The notes under the pieces: generated by a model
What the model saw: only the letters and a program-made list of their open reading frames with translations
Told to the model about the DNA's origin: nothing
The model's database searches: none
Shown: piece by piece, positions 1-8,196 of the stretch
How the letters are laid out: every line of letters starts with the position of its first letter
Numbering within the stretch: position 1 is the first letter of the stretch
Translations under genes and position numbers: made by a program
NCBI GenBank assembly: GCA_031119155.1
Contig: JAVHYH010000077.1
Location: 1 to 13,588, forward strand
Length of the DNA: 13,588 nt
From: Brevundimonas sp.
GTDB taxonomy: Bacteria; Pseudomonadota; Alphaproteobacteria; Caulobacterales; Caulobacteraceae
Reading direction: 5' to 3'

Positions 1-333
1 CAACAGCTTGAAGCGGCCCCGGATCTTCGAGCGGGCGGGCACTGGGGCGAGGAAGCGCAGCTTGTCGAAGCCGTAGTTGACCCCCATCACCACCCCGTCC
101 AGCGGCTGCACGCAGTCATAGGACATGGCCGAGGCGAGGCTGAGGGTCAGGAAGCCGTGCGCAATGGTCCCGCCGAACGGGGTCTGTTTGGCCAGCTCCG
201 GGTTCACATGGATGAACTGCCAGTCCTCGGTCGTGTCGGCGAAGGCGTCGATCTTGGCCTGATCCACGAGGAACCAGCGGGAGACGCCGATCTCGGTCCC
301 GATGAGCGACTGCAGGTCTGACGGCTTGGGCAT
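1..333 (-). CDS. MaoC-like (R)-hydratase family protein, 3' part outside window
   Basis: The first 111 codons of a hot-dog-fold MaoC dehydratase read leftwards from ATG at 331-333 and stay open to the window edge. A GGAGG ribosome site lies 4-5 bases upstream of the start. The protein begins MPKPSDLQSLIGTEIG. It carries the hydratase signature around residues 37-60, with Asp37 and His42 five residues apart as in the catalytic pair of (R)-specific enoyl-CoA hydratases, then the TIAHGFLTLSL helix motif typical of the NodN/MaoC branch. Members hydrate enoyl-CoA or dehydrate hydroxyacyl-CoA in fatty-acid, polyhydroxyalkanoate or branched-chain acid metabolism; the exact substrate cannot be read here. 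Full-length members are about 150 residues, so roughly 40 are missing. It is separated by about 520 bases from the next gene on its strand and probably has its own promoter. Confidence 0.9.
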   Translation of the reverse strand, partial: MPKPSDLQSLIGTEIGVSRWFLVDQAKIDAFADTTEDWQFIHVNPELAKQTPFGGTIAHGFLTLSLASAMSYDCVQPLDGVVMGVNYGFDKLRFLAPVPARSKIRGRFKLL

Positions 334-385
334 GGTTTCCTCCGGTTTTGAGGTCACGCTAGCCGGGCAGGTCCGGGATCGAAAG

Positions 386-400
386 CCCCTCCTTGAGGGG
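386..400 (-). terminator. Possible weak hairpin terminator or leader hairpin
   Basis: CCCCTC and GAGGGG pair across a three-base loop. Read on the minus strand, the stem is followed by CTTTC, a poor T-tract. It lies between the dehydratase gene and the MaoC gene, both on the minus strand, so it could end the dehydratase transcript or sit in the MaoC leader. The short stem and weak tail make this tentative. Confidence 0.25.
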
Positions 401-560
401 GAGCCGAACCCTGTCAGCCGAAAATGCCGAAACCCTGTCTTCCCGACACTCCCGACACATGGGGGCGGTGCGCGGGAAGGGGGCGTGCTGGATTGTCAAT
501 GACCCGAAGGCAGGAGTGTAGAGGGGCGGTGCGTCGAAATTGGTCGTGTGGTCGCGGATC

Positions 561-761
561 ACCTCTCCATTCGCCCGCAAGCGAATGGAGAGGACAGACC
601 GGCGCGCCAGCGACGGTCAGGTGAGGGCGGCTCCGTCAGGGCAGGAGACGCCTCGAACACCGGTGTCGGCGGACACTCACCCACCGCCAGCGCCGCCCCC
701 TCCTGATCGGCGAAGGCGCCGATCTGTCCTCCCCATCGCCTTGAACGGGCGATGGAGAGGT
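561..761. repeat. Long imperfect inverted repeat of two hairpin (REP/BIME-like) elements
   Basis: Copy A (561-631) and copy B (761-692, reversed) align base for base over about 70 bases. Each begins ACCTCTCCAT, forms a hairpin, then continues GGACAGA(C/T)CGGCGC, a (G/A)TCAGG block and GGGCGGC. Hairpin A pairs 562-574 with 581-593 (13 bp, perfect). Hairpin B pairs 728-740 with 748-760 (12 of 13). The two stems differ from each other, yet each remains self-complementary. The inner arms also match weakly, and the midpoint of the structure falls within one base of the palindrome ACACCGGTGT (657-666). There is no transposase and no target duplication that I can see. This resembles the paired REP/BIME units of bacterial intergenic DNA; the family name is unknown to me. 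Confidence 0.7.
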
Positions 762-851
762 GAGGCCGGGCCGCCTGCCCAAGATGGCAGGGTCGGATGA
801 CAGGGTTTGGCAGGGATGGAAGGTGTCGGGAGTGGCGACTCTGGCCGCCCC

Positions 852-1838
852 TCACTTCGCCTCGAACCGGCCCTCGATGATCTCGCTGAACAGCGACGGG
901 TCCACATTGCCGCCGGACAGGACCACCGCCGTCGTGCGGTCCTTCGCCTCGACCTTGCCGGCCAGCAGCGCCGCCAGCGACACGGCGCCGCCCGGCTCGA
1001 CCACCAGTTTCAACACCCGGAAGGCGTAGCGAACGGCCTCGGCGACCTCGGCGTCGGAGACGGTCTCGACGCGGGAGAGGCGGCGGTTGATCGGGAAGGT
1101 CAGCTCGCCCGGGCGGTCGGTCATCAGGGCGTCGCAGATGGTGCCCTGGGCCGGAGCGTGGGTCAGGCGCTCGCCCGCCGCCATCGACAGCTGGGTGTCG
1201 TTGTAGTCCCGCGGCTCGATGCCGATCACCGGGACCTCGGGCAGGAGGGCGGCCATCGACAGGTTGACGCCCGCGATCAGTCCGCCGCCCGAGGCGCCGC
1301 ACAGCAGCTGGTCGATACTCGCCCCGACGGCTTGCGCCTGCTCGACGATCTCCAGCCCCACCGTGCCCTGCCCCTCGATGACGAAGGGGTCGTCGAAGGG
1401 GCGGACCAGAACGCTGCCGCGCGTGGCCGCGATCTCCTCGCCGATGTCCTCGCGGCTCTCGGTGTAGCGGTCGTACAGACGCACCTCGCCGCCGAAGCCG
1501 ATGACGCCCTCGACCTTCACCTTCGGACTGTCGGCGGGCATGACGATGATGGCCGAGGTTCCCATCATCTTCGCCGCGCAGGCCACCGCCTGGGCATGGT
1601 TGCCCGAGGAATAGGCCACGACGCCGCGCCCCAGCTCGTCGGGCGTCAGCCGGCTGATCCGGTTGTAAGCGCCGCGGAATTTGAAGGCCCCGGCTCGCTG
1701 CAGGTTCTCGGCCTTCAGCAGCACCCGGCCACCCAGATGATCGTTCAGCGCCGGGCTCTCAATCAGGGGCGTGCGGACGGCAAGACCGTCGAGCTGGCGG
1801 GCGGCGTCGCGGACGCCTTCGAAGGAGGCTGTGTGCAT
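852..1838 (-). CDS. Threonine/serine dehydratase (PLP fold-type II)
   Basis: A 328-residue PLP enzyme of the threonine dehydratase/serine racemase family, expected to deaminate L-threonine to 2-oxobutanoate or serine to pyruvate in the cytoplasm. Lys53 in GAFKFRGA is the Schiff-base lysine. SSGNHAQ (77-83) contacts the substrate carboxylate. CGASGGGLIAG (180-190) is the glycine-rich phosphate loop, and LSGGN near the C-terminus is the pyridine-side motif. It stops where the catalytic domain ends, so it lacks the C-terminal ACT-type regulatory domain of biosynthetic IlvA. That favours the short catabolic TdcB-like or serine-racemase-like class and argues against isoleucine feedback. ATG at 1836-1838 follows GGGAGG by about 4 bases. 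It diverges from glpK across 45 bp. Serine racemase or hydroxyaspartate ammonia-lyase activity cannot be excluded. Confidence 0.9.
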   Translation of the reverse strand: MHTASFEGVRDAARQLDGLAVRTPLIESPALNDHLGGRVLLKAENLQRAGAFKFRGAYNRISRLTPDELGRGVVAYSSGNHAQAVACAAKMMGTSAIIVMPADSPKVKVEGVIGFGGEVRLYDRYTESREDIGEEIAATRGSVLVRPFDDPFVIEGQGTVGLEIVEQAQAVGASIDQLLCGASGGGLIAGVNLSMAALLPEVPVIGIEPRDYNDTQLSMAAGERLTHAPAQGTICDALMTDRPGELTFPINRRLSRVETVSDAEVAEAVRYAFRVLKLVVEPGGAVSLAALLAGKVEAKDRTTAVVLSGGNVDPSLFSEIIEGRFEAK

Positions 1839-1883
1839 AGCCCTCCCTTACATTCCCGCTCGTCCCCGGTCTAACCTCCCCAC
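1839..1883. promoter_or_regulatory. 45-bp divergent spacer between dehydratase and glpK
   Basis: Both genes are transcribed outwards from this gap. On the minus strand it supplies a good GGGAGG site for the dehydratase. On the plus strand the bases before the glpK ATG are CCTCCCCAC, with no purine-rich ribosome site, so glpK may be translated from a leaderless or near-leaderless message. I cannot place clear -35/-10 boxes, and 45 bp implies that the two promoters overlap each other or extend into the neighbouring coding regions. Confidence 0.4.
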
Positions 1884-3373
<1,490 letters not shown>

Positions 3374-3377
<4 letters not shown>

Positions 3378-4468
3378 CCCAGACGCCCTCTGACGACGCC
3401 CCGCAGAACGACCCGCAGGCGACCTTTTCAGGCACCCGCGAGGTCGATCCCCGATACGCCCTCGATGAGGCCTCGCTCGGCGCCTGGCTGGCGGCGAACG
3501 TCGAGGGTTACGCCGGGCCGCTGACCGTGCGCCAGTTCAAAGGCGGCCAGTCCAACCCGACCTATGAGTTGTCCACCCCGGGCCGCACCTATGTGCTGCG
3601 CCGCAAGCCGCCGGGGACGCTGCTGCCCAGCGCCCATGCGGTGGATCGCGAGTTCACCGTCATCTCGGCCCTGCACCGGCAGGGCTATCCCGTGGCCCGC
3701 CCTTACGCCCTGTGCACCGAAGACGCCGTCATCGGTTCGATGTTCTACGTCATGGACAAGGTCGAGGGCCGGGTGCTGTGGGACCTGAAACTGCCCGGCA
3801 TGGAGCCCGCCGAACGCCGCGCCATCTATGAGGCGCAGGTCGATACGCTGGCGGCCCTGCACCGCTTTGATCCGGCCGCCATCGGGCTGGGCGACTACGG
3901 CAAGCCGGGCAACTATTTCGAGCGGCAGGTCGGGCGCTGGACCAAGCAGTACCGGGCGTCGGAGATCGATCCGATCCCGGCCATGGACCGGCTGATCGAC
4001 TTCCTGCCCGCCACCCTGCCGCCGGAAGGCCCGACGCGGATCGTCCACGGCGACTTCCGCCTCGACAACATGATCCTGGCTCCGGACCGGGCTGAGGTCC
4101 GCGCCGTGCTGGACTGGGAGCTGTCCACCCTCGGCGATCCGATGGCCGACTTCTCCTATCTGCTGATCGCCTGGGCCATTCCGGCAAGCGTGCGCAACGG
4201 TCTGGCCGGCGCCGACCTGCAGGCGCTGGGCATTCCGTCGGTGGAAGAGGTGGTCGCCCGCTACTCCGAAAAGACCGGCGCCCCGCCGCCGTCAAACCTC
4301 GACTGGCTGTTCGCCTACAACCTGTTCCGGCTGGCGGCCATCTGTCAGGGCATCGCCGGCCGCGTCCGCGACGGCACCGCCGCCTCGCCCCAGGCGAAGT
4401 CGATGGCGGCGCAGGTGCCGGCGCTGTCGGAGGCGGCCTGGGCGTTTGCGCGGAAGGCGGGAGCCTGA
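3374..4468 (+). CDS. Phosphotransferase (APH/ACAD10-11 kinase-like) family protein
   Basis: A 364-residue kinase-like protein of the aminoglycoside phosphotransferase superfamily, in the branch fused to acyl-CoA dehydrogenases in eukaryotic ACAD10/ACAD11 and represented in Pseudomonas by LvaA. It has a nucleotide-binding N-lobe (GGQSNPTYEL at 57-66, Lys78 in LRRKPPG, Glu93), the catalytic loop HGDFRLDN (225-232, Asp227 and Asn232) and the metal-binding Asp247 in LDWELSTLGDP. Relatives phosphorylate 4-hydroxyacyl-CoA as a step in removing the hydroxyl group; the substrate here is unproven. It overlaps glpK by 4 bp, which is notable because glycerol kinase is not a usual partner of this family. 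The acyl-CoA dehydrogenase commonly found beside it is absent. Antibiotic resistance is unlikely: sequence and context fit lipid or hydroxyacid catabolism. Confidence 0.9.
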
Positions 4469-4472
4469 GGGA

Positions 4473-4550
4473 GGTTTCAGGTTTTAGGGGTCAGGTTTCA
4501 GGGAAGGGACGATCTTCCCCTAAAACCTGGAACCCAGAACCCAGAACCTA
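4473..4550. repeat. Palindromic array of degenerate heptamer repeats, likely bidirectional terminator
   Basis: Four head-to-tail 7-base units fill 4473-4500 (GGTTTCA, GGTTTTA, GGGGTCA, GGTTTCA). On the other side, 4519-4546 holds four units of the complementary type (CCTAAAA, CCTGGAA, CCCAGAA, CCCAGAA) followed by CCTA. CAGGTTTTAGGGG (4478-4490) pairs perfectly with 4517-4529 over 13 bp. Between them GGGAAG (4501-4506) can pair with CTTCCC (4514-4519), giving an alternative inner hairpin. The array lies exactly between two convergent genes, where it could end transcription from both sides, although neither side has a long T-tract. Its last bases supply the TAG stop of the CHAT gene (4548-4550). 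Confidence 0.75.
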
Positions 4551-6275
4551 GCCCGGTTCCCCCACGAGCGTGAACGCCGCCCAGTAGGCCGGGTGGGCCC
4601 AGCGGCGTTCGGCGCGGACGGCGCGCTGGCCGGCCTGAAGCGCACGGGCGCGCACGCCCGGATCGCTGACCGCATGGCTGTCCAGATCGGCGAAGGCGGC
4701 GGTGATCAGGGTGGTGGTGGCCGCGTCCGACACCTCCCAGTGCGACACCAGCACCGACCGCGCCCCGGCGTAGAAGAAGGCGCGGGCCAGACCCGACAGC
4801 CCCTCCCCGCCCGGCCGTCCGTCGGAGGCGGCGGTGTTGCAGGCGGACAGGACGACGAACTCGGCGCTCAGCTTCAGCTGCGCCGCCTCCGAGGCGCTCA
4901 GATAGCCGTCGTCCGCCTCGGTCGCCTGATCGGGCGGCGTCATGACCAGACCGGGCTCGGCCGCCGCCGATCCGGCCATCAGACCGTGGGTCGAGAAGAC
5001 CACGAACCGCGCCCGTGACAGGGCGTCGGCGTCCGCGCGGCGCACCGCCCGCTCCGTGGCCTCGGCCCCGATACGGACCACCGAGTCCGGATAGCGGGCC
5101 TTCAGCGTCTCCAGCTCCAGCCGCGAGCCGCGCAGATACGGCAGGGCCTTCAGCCGGCTGACGTCGGCCAGCGGGCCGTTCATCACCGTGTCCGCCGCCG
5201 CCGCGCCGCGCGTGGGATCCGCCGGGGCGCCCGCCAGCAGGGGGGCGCCGAAGGCCGCCAGCCGCAGCGGCTCGATCCTCGGCTCGTTGCGCGAGGCGGG
5301 GGCCAGGCCGGGCGGACAGCCGGCGCTTCGATCCGCCGGATCGCGGACCAGATAGCAGCGCAGCGACCGCAGGCTGGACACCGCCGGCAGGGCCGCCATC
5401 GCATAGCGGTCCGCCAGCCAGGGCGTCGCGCCCAGCGCGGCGGGATCGGCGTCATTGCCCTGCGGCGGCGCGGTCACCAGCACAGACAGCGGCAGGGTGG
5501 ACAGGACGCCGGTGGTGACGGTGATCAGGGTCCGCTTGTCCTTGAACGTCTCCTCCACCGGCAGGACCAGTTCGGAATACAGCCGCCAGCTTTCGGTGCG
5601 GTCGAAGGGCGTCGGTTGCCGCCCCGCGAACAGGGTGGGGTCGATATCGTCGCCGCGCGGCGCGGCGGTGGCGCTCAGCGACAGGCGCAGCTTGTCGACC
5701 GTGACCTTCAGCCGGGCCTCGTCCATCGCCTCGGACCGGGTCCAGGCCGCCTTCTCGCGCGTGATCGCCCAGACATAGGTCGCCTCGGGATTGACCAAGA
5801 CGAGCAGCAGTCCCTCGTCAGGCCGCAGGAGCTGCTGGGTCTCTGCGATCGACAGGGCGCGCGGGCTGGTCAGTTCGGAATAGGCGGGGAAGCGGGCCTC
5901 GATGTCGGCGTCCAGCGTGGCCAGACGACCGGTCGCCGCCTCCCACTCCGACTGCGCCTGCGTCCGCGCCGCCAGATCGGCCGCCTCGGTCGAGGCGTAG
6001 TGACGCTCCAGCGCCCGCTCGAGACGGTCCCGGCGCACGATCAGCGCCTCGCGCTCCTCGGCCAGACGCCCGAGATCATCGTCGCCCTGGGCGAAACGGG
6101 CCGAAACCCGCGCCAGGGCGTCGGCGGCGTCGGAGGCGATGGCCCACTGCGCCGCCTCGAAGGCCTCGGCGCGCAGGGTCTCGGGCGTATCGGCGATGGG
6201 CGGGGCCTGACGCGCGCCCAGCAGGAGGCCGGCGACCGCCAGCACCCCCAGCCAGAACCGCCCCCCGCCCCGCAT
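4548..6275 (-). CDS. Exported or membrane-anchored CHAT-domain (caspase-like) protease
   Basis: A 575-residue protein with a C-terminal CHAT domain, a cysteine-peptidase fold of the caspase/separase clan. The catalytic dyad is clear: His430 in VVFSTHG (425-431) and Cys479 in VVLSACNTA (474-482). The typical ending HPAYWAAFTLVG (561-572) follows. The domain core begins near 155 (LLLVLVNPEATYVWAITRE). Residues 7-20 form a hydrophobic stretch after an Arg-containing start, consistent with a signal peptide or anchor. Residues 30-130 are helical and Ala/Glu/Arg-rich, perhaps a short coiled coil or degenerate TPR region. The start overlaps the previous stop (TGATG) with no good ribosome site, so translation is coupled to the PPC-like gene. 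Most characterised CHAT proteases are cytoplasmic and work in cell-death or defence systems; predicted export is the unusual feature. Its target is unknown. Confidence 0.88.
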   Translation of the reverse strand: MRGGGRFWLGVLAVAGLLLGARQAPPIADTPETLRAEAFEAAQWAIASDAADALARVSARFAQGDDDLGRLAEEREALIVRRDRLERALERHYASTEAADLAARTQAQSEWEAATGRLATLDADIEARFPAYSELTSPRALSIAETQQLLRPDEGLLLVLVNPEATYVWAITREKAAWTRSEAMDEARLKVTVDKLRLSLSATAAPRGDDIDPTLFAGRQPTPFDRTESWRLYSELVLPVEETFKDKRTLITVTTGVLSTLPLSVLVTAPPQGNDADPAALGATPWLADRYAMAALPAVSSLRSLRCYLVRDPADRSAGCPPGLAPASRNEPRIEPLRLAAFGAPLLAGAPADPTRGAAAADTVMNGPLADVSRLKALPYLRGSRLELETLKARYPDSVVRIGAEATERAVRRADADALSRARFVVFSTHGLMAGSAAAEPGLVMTPPDQATEADDGYLSASEAAQLKLSAEFVVLSACNTAASDGRPGGEGLSGLARAFFYAGARSVLVSHWEVSDAATTTLITAAFADLDSHAVSDPGVRARALQAGQRAVRAERRWAHPAYWAAFTLVGEPG

Positions 6276-6931
6276 CAGTTGCTGAGCACCTGGATGCTGG
6301 TCCGCACATCGCCGCGATTGGTCAGCGCCACCCGCATCTTGCCGCCCGCCCGCGAGGAGACGGTGCAGACCGGATAGTGATCGCCGAAGCCGTCACGGCA
6401 CAGGGCGGCCCCGCTCTGGTTATGGATGGTCAGGTCGATGTCGGTGTCGCCGTCGCCGATGGCGGCCACGCGCAACACCTCGCCGGCGCGGGCGTCGACG
6501 TCGAAGGTCCAGCTCTCGCGGGCCCTCAGTTGCTTGACGGTGAACACCGGTCCGGCGCCGAAGGGCGAGGAGCGGACGCCGCGCGTCATCGGCTCGCGCA
6601 GGCGGTCGATGGCGTCGATGATGGGTTGATTGCCCGCCGACAGGGCCGCGGCCTCGTCCAGCAGGCGGGCCGGGGTGAGGAACGGCTCCGGCCCCTCGCC
6701 CTGCCGCACAGGCACCTCGGACAGCAGACGGGCGGCCATGATCAGGGCGCCGGCGTCGCCCCGCTCGCGGCCCCAGGCGGCCAGTTCGGCGGCGGTCACG
6801 GCCTGGGCCACGCCGCGCGCCTCGGGCGTGATCGCGGCTTCGGGATCCGGACTGAAGCCCGCGACGGCGCCGGCCGCGGCCAGCACGGCGGCGACCGCCA
6901 TCCCCTTCAGCACAGGCTTCAGACCGATCAT
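6275..6931 (-). CDS. Exported PPC-like beta-domain protein, partner gene of CHAT protease
   Basis: A 218-residue protein starting MIGLKPVLKG, with a hydrophobic signal or anchor segment at about residues 11-26. Residues 35-120 are helical and Ala-rich. The last 95 residues look like a bacterial pre-peptidase C-terminal (PPC) beta-sandwich: FTVKQLRARESWTF, then GDGDTDIDLTIHNQSG, and a closing KMRVALTNRGD strand. Two cysteines (178 and 189) flank the loop where PPC domains often carry a disulfide. I chose ATG at 6929-6931 because GGGG lies 8 bases upstream; ATG at 6935-6937 (2 bases from that site) and 6980-6982 are in-frame alternatives. The stop overlaps the CHAT start by one base (TGATG). 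PPC domains are common in secreted proteases, so a carrier, inhibitor, substrate or targeting role for the CHAT protein is plausible but inferred. Confidence 0.75.
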   Translation of the reverse strand: MIGLKPVLKGMAVAAVLAAAGAVAGFSPDPEAAITPEARGVAQAVTAAELAAWGRERGDAGALIMAARLLSEVPVRQGEGPEPFLTPARLLDEAAALSAGNQPIIDAIDRLREPMTRGVRSSPFGAGPVFTVKQLRARESWTFDVDARAGEVLRVAAIGDGDTDIDLTIHNQSGAALCRDGFGDHYPVCTVSSRAGGKMRVALTNRGDVRTSIQVLSN

Positions 6932-7046
6932 GCGCATATCCCCGGGCGACGACGCCCCGACGTCTCGGGGCCGATCATGCACTGTGCGGGCGCGGGAGAG
7001 AACAGGGATACTGACCGAAGCTGACAGGCGCCGGAAAAGGGCCCGA

Positions 7047-7796
7047 TCAGCGCGCGTCCAGCACGGCGGCGGTCAGGATGCGGCGGTCATCCCGCGCCTG
7101 GACCAGCACGGCCACGGCCTGATCCGAACCGGCCTGATCGGGCAGGGCGTACAGCACCGGGCGGCCGGTCCACGGCCCCAGCACGCTGACCGAGCGCACC
7201 ACGTTCACATGGCGGACCTTCTGGCCGCGATTGTCGCCGCCGCTGATCTCCACCGTCTGCGGACCCGGCGTATAGACCACCGCCACCACCTCGGCGCCGC
7301 CGACCGGCGCGCGGCCCGAGCCGACGCCGACGCGGTCGCCGGTCTCGCGGAACTCGACCTCGGGCGGGAAGACGCGGCGGGCCGCCTCCTCGTCGATGGC
7401 GACCTGGATGGCCTCGATGCTGGCCGGCGCCTGACGACGGCCGTCGATCACCACCTGCGGCGTCGAGACGTTGCGGATGCGCAGGGCGCGGCGATAGTCG
7501 CGCTGGCGCTGGGCGAACTCGGGACGGGCGAAGGTGTCGGCCCAGCCCAGATAGTCCCAGTAGTCCACGGCGTAGGTCAGGGCGATGACCCCCGGCTCGG
7601 CCGCCACCGTCTCGATCCGGGCGTTGGCTTCCGGGCATCCGGAACAGCCCTGTGCGGTGAACAGCTCGACCACCACCGGCTCGGCGGGCACGGCGCGATG
7701 GCGCACGCGCGTCGCCGACGGCTGGGCCGATGAGGCCGCCGTGAGCAGCGCGGTCAGGCCGACCGCGATCGAGAATGTCCACCCCCAGGTGCGCAT
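7047..7796 (-). CDS. DUF1223 family thioredoxin-like secreted protein
   Basis: A 249-residue protein with a signal peptide (hydrophobic core about 9-22, likely cleavage near ASSAQ at 21-25). A thioredoxin-like N-terminal half follows: VVVELFTAQGCSGCPEANA, with a CxxC pair at Cys51 and Cys54, then the family block VDYWDYLGWADTFA (78-91), and STPQVVIDGR as the cis-proline region. The C-terminal half is beta-rich. This matches the DUF1223 family. I recall that members often sit near aconitase and cytochrome c maturation genes in alphaproteobacteria, consistent with a periplasmic disulfide or redox role, but no activity is established. ATG at 7794-7796 has AAGG about 8 bases upstream. It lies 82 bases after the small Pro/Ala-rich gene and 64 or more bases before the PPC-like gene, all on the same strand. 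Confidence 0.9.
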   Translation of the reverse strand: MRTWGWTFSIAVGLTALLTAASSAQPSATRVRHRAVPAEPVVVELFTAQGCSGCPEANARIETVAAEPGVIALTYAVDYWDYLGWADTFARPEFAQRQRDYRRALRIRNVSTPQVVIDGRRQAPASIEAIQVAIDEEAARRVFPPEVEFRETGDRVGVGSGRAPVGGAEVVAVVYTPGPQTVEISGGDNRGQKVRHVNVVRSVSVLGPWTGRPVLYALPDQAGSDQAVAVLVQARDDRRILTAAVLDAR

Positions 7797-7823
7797 GCGG
7801 ACACCTTAATCACGCCGTCCGCA

Positions 7824-7846
7824 CACGCGCCGGTCATTTTCGCGTG
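7824..7846. other. Hairpin in the leader of the DUF1223 gene
   Basis: CACGCG (7824-7829) pairs with CGCGTG (7841-7846) across an 11-base loop. It lies in the 82-base gap between the small protein gene and the DUF1223 gene. It has no T-tract on either strand, so a terminator role is doubtful. Confidence 0.25.
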
Positions 7847-7878
7847 AGGGCCGCGTCAGATGCGCCCGGCGGGTGGGG

Positions 7879-8139
7879 TCAGACCCGGATGTCGAGCAGG
7901 CTGCCCGGGCGGCTGAAACGCTCGCCCGCTTCGGGCTCGGCGGCGCGCGGGGCGACGGAGCGGACAGGCGTGTCGCGCTGGATCGTCGGCGCGATGACGG
8001 CCGGCGCCGCGGCGGCGATCGACGGCGAGGCGGCCGCCAGCGCCGCCTGGAAGAAGGCCGAACGCGATCCCGACGCCGGAGACGGAGGCGTCTGCGACGG
8101 GAACAGCGGCGACGGAACGGGCGGGCGAATCGCGCTCAT
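7879..8139 (-). CDS. Small Pro/Ala-rich hypothetical protein
   Basis: An 86-residue frame, ATG at 8137-8139, beginning MSAIRPPVPSPLFPSQTPPS. It is rich in Pro, Ala and Ser through residue 50, has a short helical stretch AFFQAALAAASPSIAAAA (28-45), and ends in the charged tail RFSRPGSLLDIRV. No signal peptide or cysteine is present. Support for a real gene comes from strong GC at third codon positions, a position filling most of the gap between ccmG and DUF1223 on the same strand, and a tail that looks like a conserved end motif. The ribosome site (GTTGGA just upstream) is weak. I do not recognise a function. The competing frame on the opposite strand (7873-8796) crosses ccmG and is a shadow. 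Confidence 0.6.
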   Translation of the reverse strand: MSAIRPPVPSPLFPSQTPPSPASGSRSAFFQAALAAASPSIAAAAPAVIAPTIQRDTPVRSVAPRAAEPEAGERFSRPGSLLDIRV

Positions 8140-8196
8140 TCCAACAGGGTTAATGAAAACCCGCGAAAAAGGGTTAACGCCCTGCCTGCAAGGGTT
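8140..8196. promoter_or_regulatory. Spacer with two TTAACCCT direct repeats
   Basis: Read on the minus strand, TTAACCCT occurs twice, ending near 8170 and 8146, spaced 24 bases apart, between the end of ccmG and the start of the small gene. AACCC (8158-8162) and GGGTT (8171-8175) can pair as a 5-bp stem followed by TTTC on the minus strand. This may be a weak terminator, or a regulator site for the genes downstream. The spacing does not fit the CtrA consensus TTAA-N7-TTAA. Confidence 0.3.

Larger units (their letters stand above)
334..851. other. Gene-poor intergenic stretch with repeats
   Basis: I find no convincing gene here. The open frames are short, lack ribosome sites and look like high-GC chance frames. 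The stretch holds a small hairpin (386-400), the two facing copies of a hairpin-bearing repeat (561-761), and two short words that recur in opposite orientation: ACTCCCGACAC at 448-458 and 823-833, and AAACCCTGTC at 430-439 and 799-808. The promoter of the MaoC gene and the transcript end of the dehydratase gene should both lie in it. Confidence 0.7.

Noticed and set aside
559..1302. 247-codon minus-strand frame across the intergenic repeat and into the dehydratase
   Set aside because: It is in a different frame from the dehydratase and runs through the inverted repeat; no motif or start signal.
807..1874. 355-codon plus-strand frame opposite the threonine dehydratase
   Set aside because: The opposite strand has a full set of PLP-enzyme motifs and a good ribosome site; this frame is Asp/His/Gly/Arg-rich nonsense.
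4473..4550. CRISPR array or true telomere
   Set aside because: Units are 7 bases with no spacers, and they form an internal palindrome between two genes rather than a chromosome end.
8150..8177. CtrA binding site from two TTAA boxes
   Set aside because: The boxes are 20 bases apart, whereas CtrA needs about 7; only the direct repeat itself is reported.
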